From positions 10,492,606-10,556,605 of the forward strand of contig OX940865.1 of the NCBI GenBank assembly GCA_954871525.1: a stretch of DNA of 64,000 bases. Reading direction: 5' to 3'. The DNA is from Parietaria judaica (Eukaryota > Streptophyta > Magnoliopsida > Rosales > Urticaceae). Position numbers and translations under genes: made by a program. The notes beneath the pieces are model-generated. The model searched no databases. It had not been told where the DNA came from and saw only the letters and a list, made by a program, of their open reading frames with translations. Positions 62,219 through 64,000 of this stretch are shown here, piece by piece (position 1 is the stretch's first letter; each line of letters opens with the position of its first letter).

Positions 62219-62926
62219 TGTTGGGTATATTTTATATGAACAAAAATAGTAGCAAATAAATTCGATGATACTTATCGAGTAGATTATTTGATTTGACGAG
62301 TATCGACTTGTAGCTTTGATCCGATCATGTGTTCTTGATCCCGTAAAACAGAAAAAACAATACGCGGTTCCCGAGATGCATTGGACACTCTCCTTAAAGC
62401 TTGATTCGCCTCCTCTACGTGCTTGAGGTTCGTTAGGCGATAGCTTCCCAGGATATAACGGGGTGACCGAGAACTCCATAGCACTTCGAAGTTCACCGGC
62501 GAACTGAACCTTCTTGAACTCCGATACTGAAAGACTCACGACATAAAACGATGGGAAACATGAAAATTTGAGTTTGCGGAATGAAAAAACCGGGAAGCAA
62601 ACTCATAGTTTCTAGAGAGATTTTCGAAGGACATTTTGCAATGGTGTGTCGAAATAGGTCGAAGGCACCGTCAATTTATAGACGCGTGGAGAGACAAAGA
62701 ATTGAATCATTCAATTCCAACACGTGTATCATAAATTGCAATTAAACCGAAAGGTAATAAATTGAATTTAATATTCATAACAGACATAATCAATATGACT
62801 GTTTTACGTAACGTTTTAACATCAGAACAAATCCCGGTAATTGGATAGACCGTTCATCTCGAGTGCTCGACATTTAGACCCGCTCGACGCTATTTCAATT
62901 TTATTTAACTGCAATTATTTCCAACA
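62219..62926 (-). mobile_element. Copia (Tork-like) LTR
   Basis: 708 bp on the minus strand, TGTTGGAAATAATTGC to TATACCCAACA. A TATA box (gtctataaattgacgg) lies near 62675, and the second half has long pseudo-coding frames, as in the LTR at 23211-24015 with which it shares its TGTTGGAA start. The flanking 5-mers (aagat, gcctc) do not match, so one side was lost. The frames inside are not genes. Confidence 0.65.
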
Positions 62927-63090
62927 GCCTCTACCTCAGAAAGTTTTATTGTGGCGAGTTGATTGTTGATCATGCCGACAGCCACATGGAAATCGCTTGG
63001 CAAACCAGCGAGAATGTGAAGAATGAGATCAACTCGACTTATCCCGCATCCTCCGAGTGCTAACGAGTCGGTTGCATTTACTTTGATCAA
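62927..63090 (-). pseudogene. Copia gag fragment
   Basis: Minus-strand reading VDLILHILAGLPSDFHVAV, then INNQLATIKLSEVEA, the conserved (D/E)LILHILxGLPxxF gag stretch of Copia elements. It is cut exactly at the start of the LTR at 62926, so the LTR either inserted into gag or the junction arose by deletion. Confidence 0.65.
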
Positions 63091-63353
63091 TTAATGGTAT
63101 TATTGACGTAATTCAATAAATTTTGGGATAAGGGCTATAAATGTGGTGCATTATTTATTTTTGTTAATTAATGTTACCATTGACTTATTTCAATAAATGT
63201 ATTAAATTTATGGTATTATTGTTACTTCTAACATTAATTGTTCATGAATGTCATATTAATGGCTCCTAGTCAAGTAAACATGAAAAACACGGAGAAGTTG
63301 CATATGATATAACACACAATCACAAACAAATAGCGATATAAAAAAAAAAAAAA
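63091..63353. promoter_or_regulatory. promoter side of the S1-family gene
   Basis: AT-rich 5' flank. A gatataaaaaaa stretch 20 bp before the ATG could serve as leader or TATA-like sequence, but it is too close to the start to be a firm TATA call. Confidence 0.25.
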
Positions 63354-63767
63354 ATGAAGTTCTCCCATTTCATTGTCCTTTTAGTTGTCCTGCATTTGAC
63401 GAGTTTTTGCTGCAAAGGAGAAACCTTCCGCGAAGTCTTTCCAGTAAGGACAGTGAAGATCACAAACAAGGCGCATTGTCCTGAATGCCCATTTCAAGTT
63501 CATTGTAAATCTAAAGATGATGATTTGGGGGCCCACTCTTTGAAGGATGGAGAGACATATCAATTTCATTTCAAAAATAATGTATTAGCCTCCACACTTT
63601 TCTTCTGTAATTTTCATTTTAAGGCGAACGATACCGATCACTGGTTGGTCGTCTACCATGCGCGATCACAAGTTCCTCCTTGCGTACCCTCATGCGACTG
63701 GGACGTACAAGAAGGCTTAGCATGCGTTTACATAGATTTTCAAGGGTGGTTATGTGAGAATATTTAA
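63354..63767 (+). CDS. S1-type self-incompatibility protein homologue (SPH), secreted
   Basis: An intronless 137-aa secreted protein. A signal peptide (MKFSHFIVLLVVLHLTSFCC, cleavage near residue 22) precedes an S1 domain: VRTVKITNKAHCPECPFQVH, then CKSKDDDLGAHSL (the family's HCxSxDDDLG block), YQFHFKNNVLASTLFFCNF, and the C-terminal VPPCVPSCDWDVQEGLACVY. Poppy PrsS of this family is the stigma determinant of self-incompatibility; most plant paralogues have unknown signalling roles in reproductive or other tissues. Length is typical and the frame is complete. Extra cysteines near residue 42-45 (CPEC) exceed the usual set. A poly-A signal AATAAA lies at 63816-63821. Confidence 0.92.
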   Translation: MKFSHFIVLLVVLHLTSFCCKGETFREVFPVRTVKITNKAHCPECPFQVHCKSKDDDLGAHSLKDGETYQFHFKNNVLASTLFFCNFHFKANDTDHWLVVYHARSQVPPCVPSCDWDVQEGLACVYIDFQGWLCENI

Positions 63768-64000
63768 GTGTTTGCTTGGGTCTCAATGTTTTAATCCTTA
63801 TCTTATAATGTTATTAATAAATGAGATCCATGTTTTTATAAAGGATATTAATAAAATAAAATAAAAAATTGCTTTGTGCTCGAATGTTAGTCTATGTTCC
63901 TTTCTCGGTTGCCGGCAGAAAAAATCCATGAATTCCTTAAGAACCAAAAAACTGAATATCATTAAGATGTAAGAGTGGAAGTTTTATTCGGTTCGACATT
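63768..64000. terminator. 3' UTR and poly-A signal of the S1-family gene
   Basis: AATAAA at 63816, 49 bp after the stop, in AT-rich DNA. Nothing else recognised to the window end. Confidence 0.5.

Noticed and set aside
62198..62539. A 113-codon minus-strand frame
   Set aside because: It lies inside the Tork-like LTR, where such long pseudo-coding frames are usual; no independent domain seen.

Overview
The window is plant nuclear DNA, most likely from a eudicot. It is AT-rich, the genes have GT-AG introns, and it carries plant-specific families: HD-Zip I, S1-type self-incompatibility homologue, HMA/HIPP exon, CesA and D-amino-acid transaminase. Copia, Gypsy, LINE, hAT, MULE and Harbinger relics fill most of the rest. 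The species cannot be told from the sequence.

Layout. 0-3 kb: a decayed gene fragment beside a hAT-like element that itself contains a second hAT element. 4.1-4.6 kb: an intronless HD-Zip class I gene (minus). 6.0-6.5 kb: a histone H4 gene damaged at its 3' end. 8.5-10.8 kb: two non-autonomous elements with 8-bp target duplications. 12.1-12.4 kb: a two-exon gene for a 72-aa Cys-rich membrane protein. 12.6-17.7 kb: a nearly complete, young Copia element with unusual LTR ends and one nonsense codon. 18.3-19.0 kb: a tRNA-derived SINE split by a hAT-like element. 20.0-21.8 kb: a two-exon OB-fold nucleic-acid-binding gene (minus). 23.2-24.0 kb: a solo LTR with perfect target duplication. 24.8-25.6 kb: a CESA8-like pseudogene that keeps introns.

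29.1-33.9 kb and 37.7-41.1 kb hold two tandem, apparently intact five-exon genes for class-IV PLP aminotransferases (D-amino-acid transaminase-like). A LINE relic lies between them. In each gene the large catalytic exon is flanked by facing hAT-like terminal motifs in the introns. 43.6-45.6 kb holds a DUF1985-type transposon relic. 46.3-46.8 kb is a damaged membrane-protein ORF, and 49.3-49.9 kb a frameshifted Pro/Ser-rich repeat gene.

50.0-59.8 kb is the most unusual part: a composite inverted repeat with arms of roughly 4 kb. Each arm carries a copy of one exon of a heavy-metal-associated (HIPP-type) protein. The arms were later invaded unequally: a Harbinger element in the left arm, a Gypsy relic and a MULE in the right arm. 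At the far end are an LTR-like block with a 41-bp minisatellite, a Tork-like Copia LTR next to a gag fragment, and an intact S1-family secreted-protein gene (63.35-63.77 kb).

Genes judged likely functional: HD-Zip I, the 72-aa membrane protein, the OB-fold protein, the two aminotransferases and the S1-family protein. Apart from the tandem aminotransferase pair they show no functional linkage.
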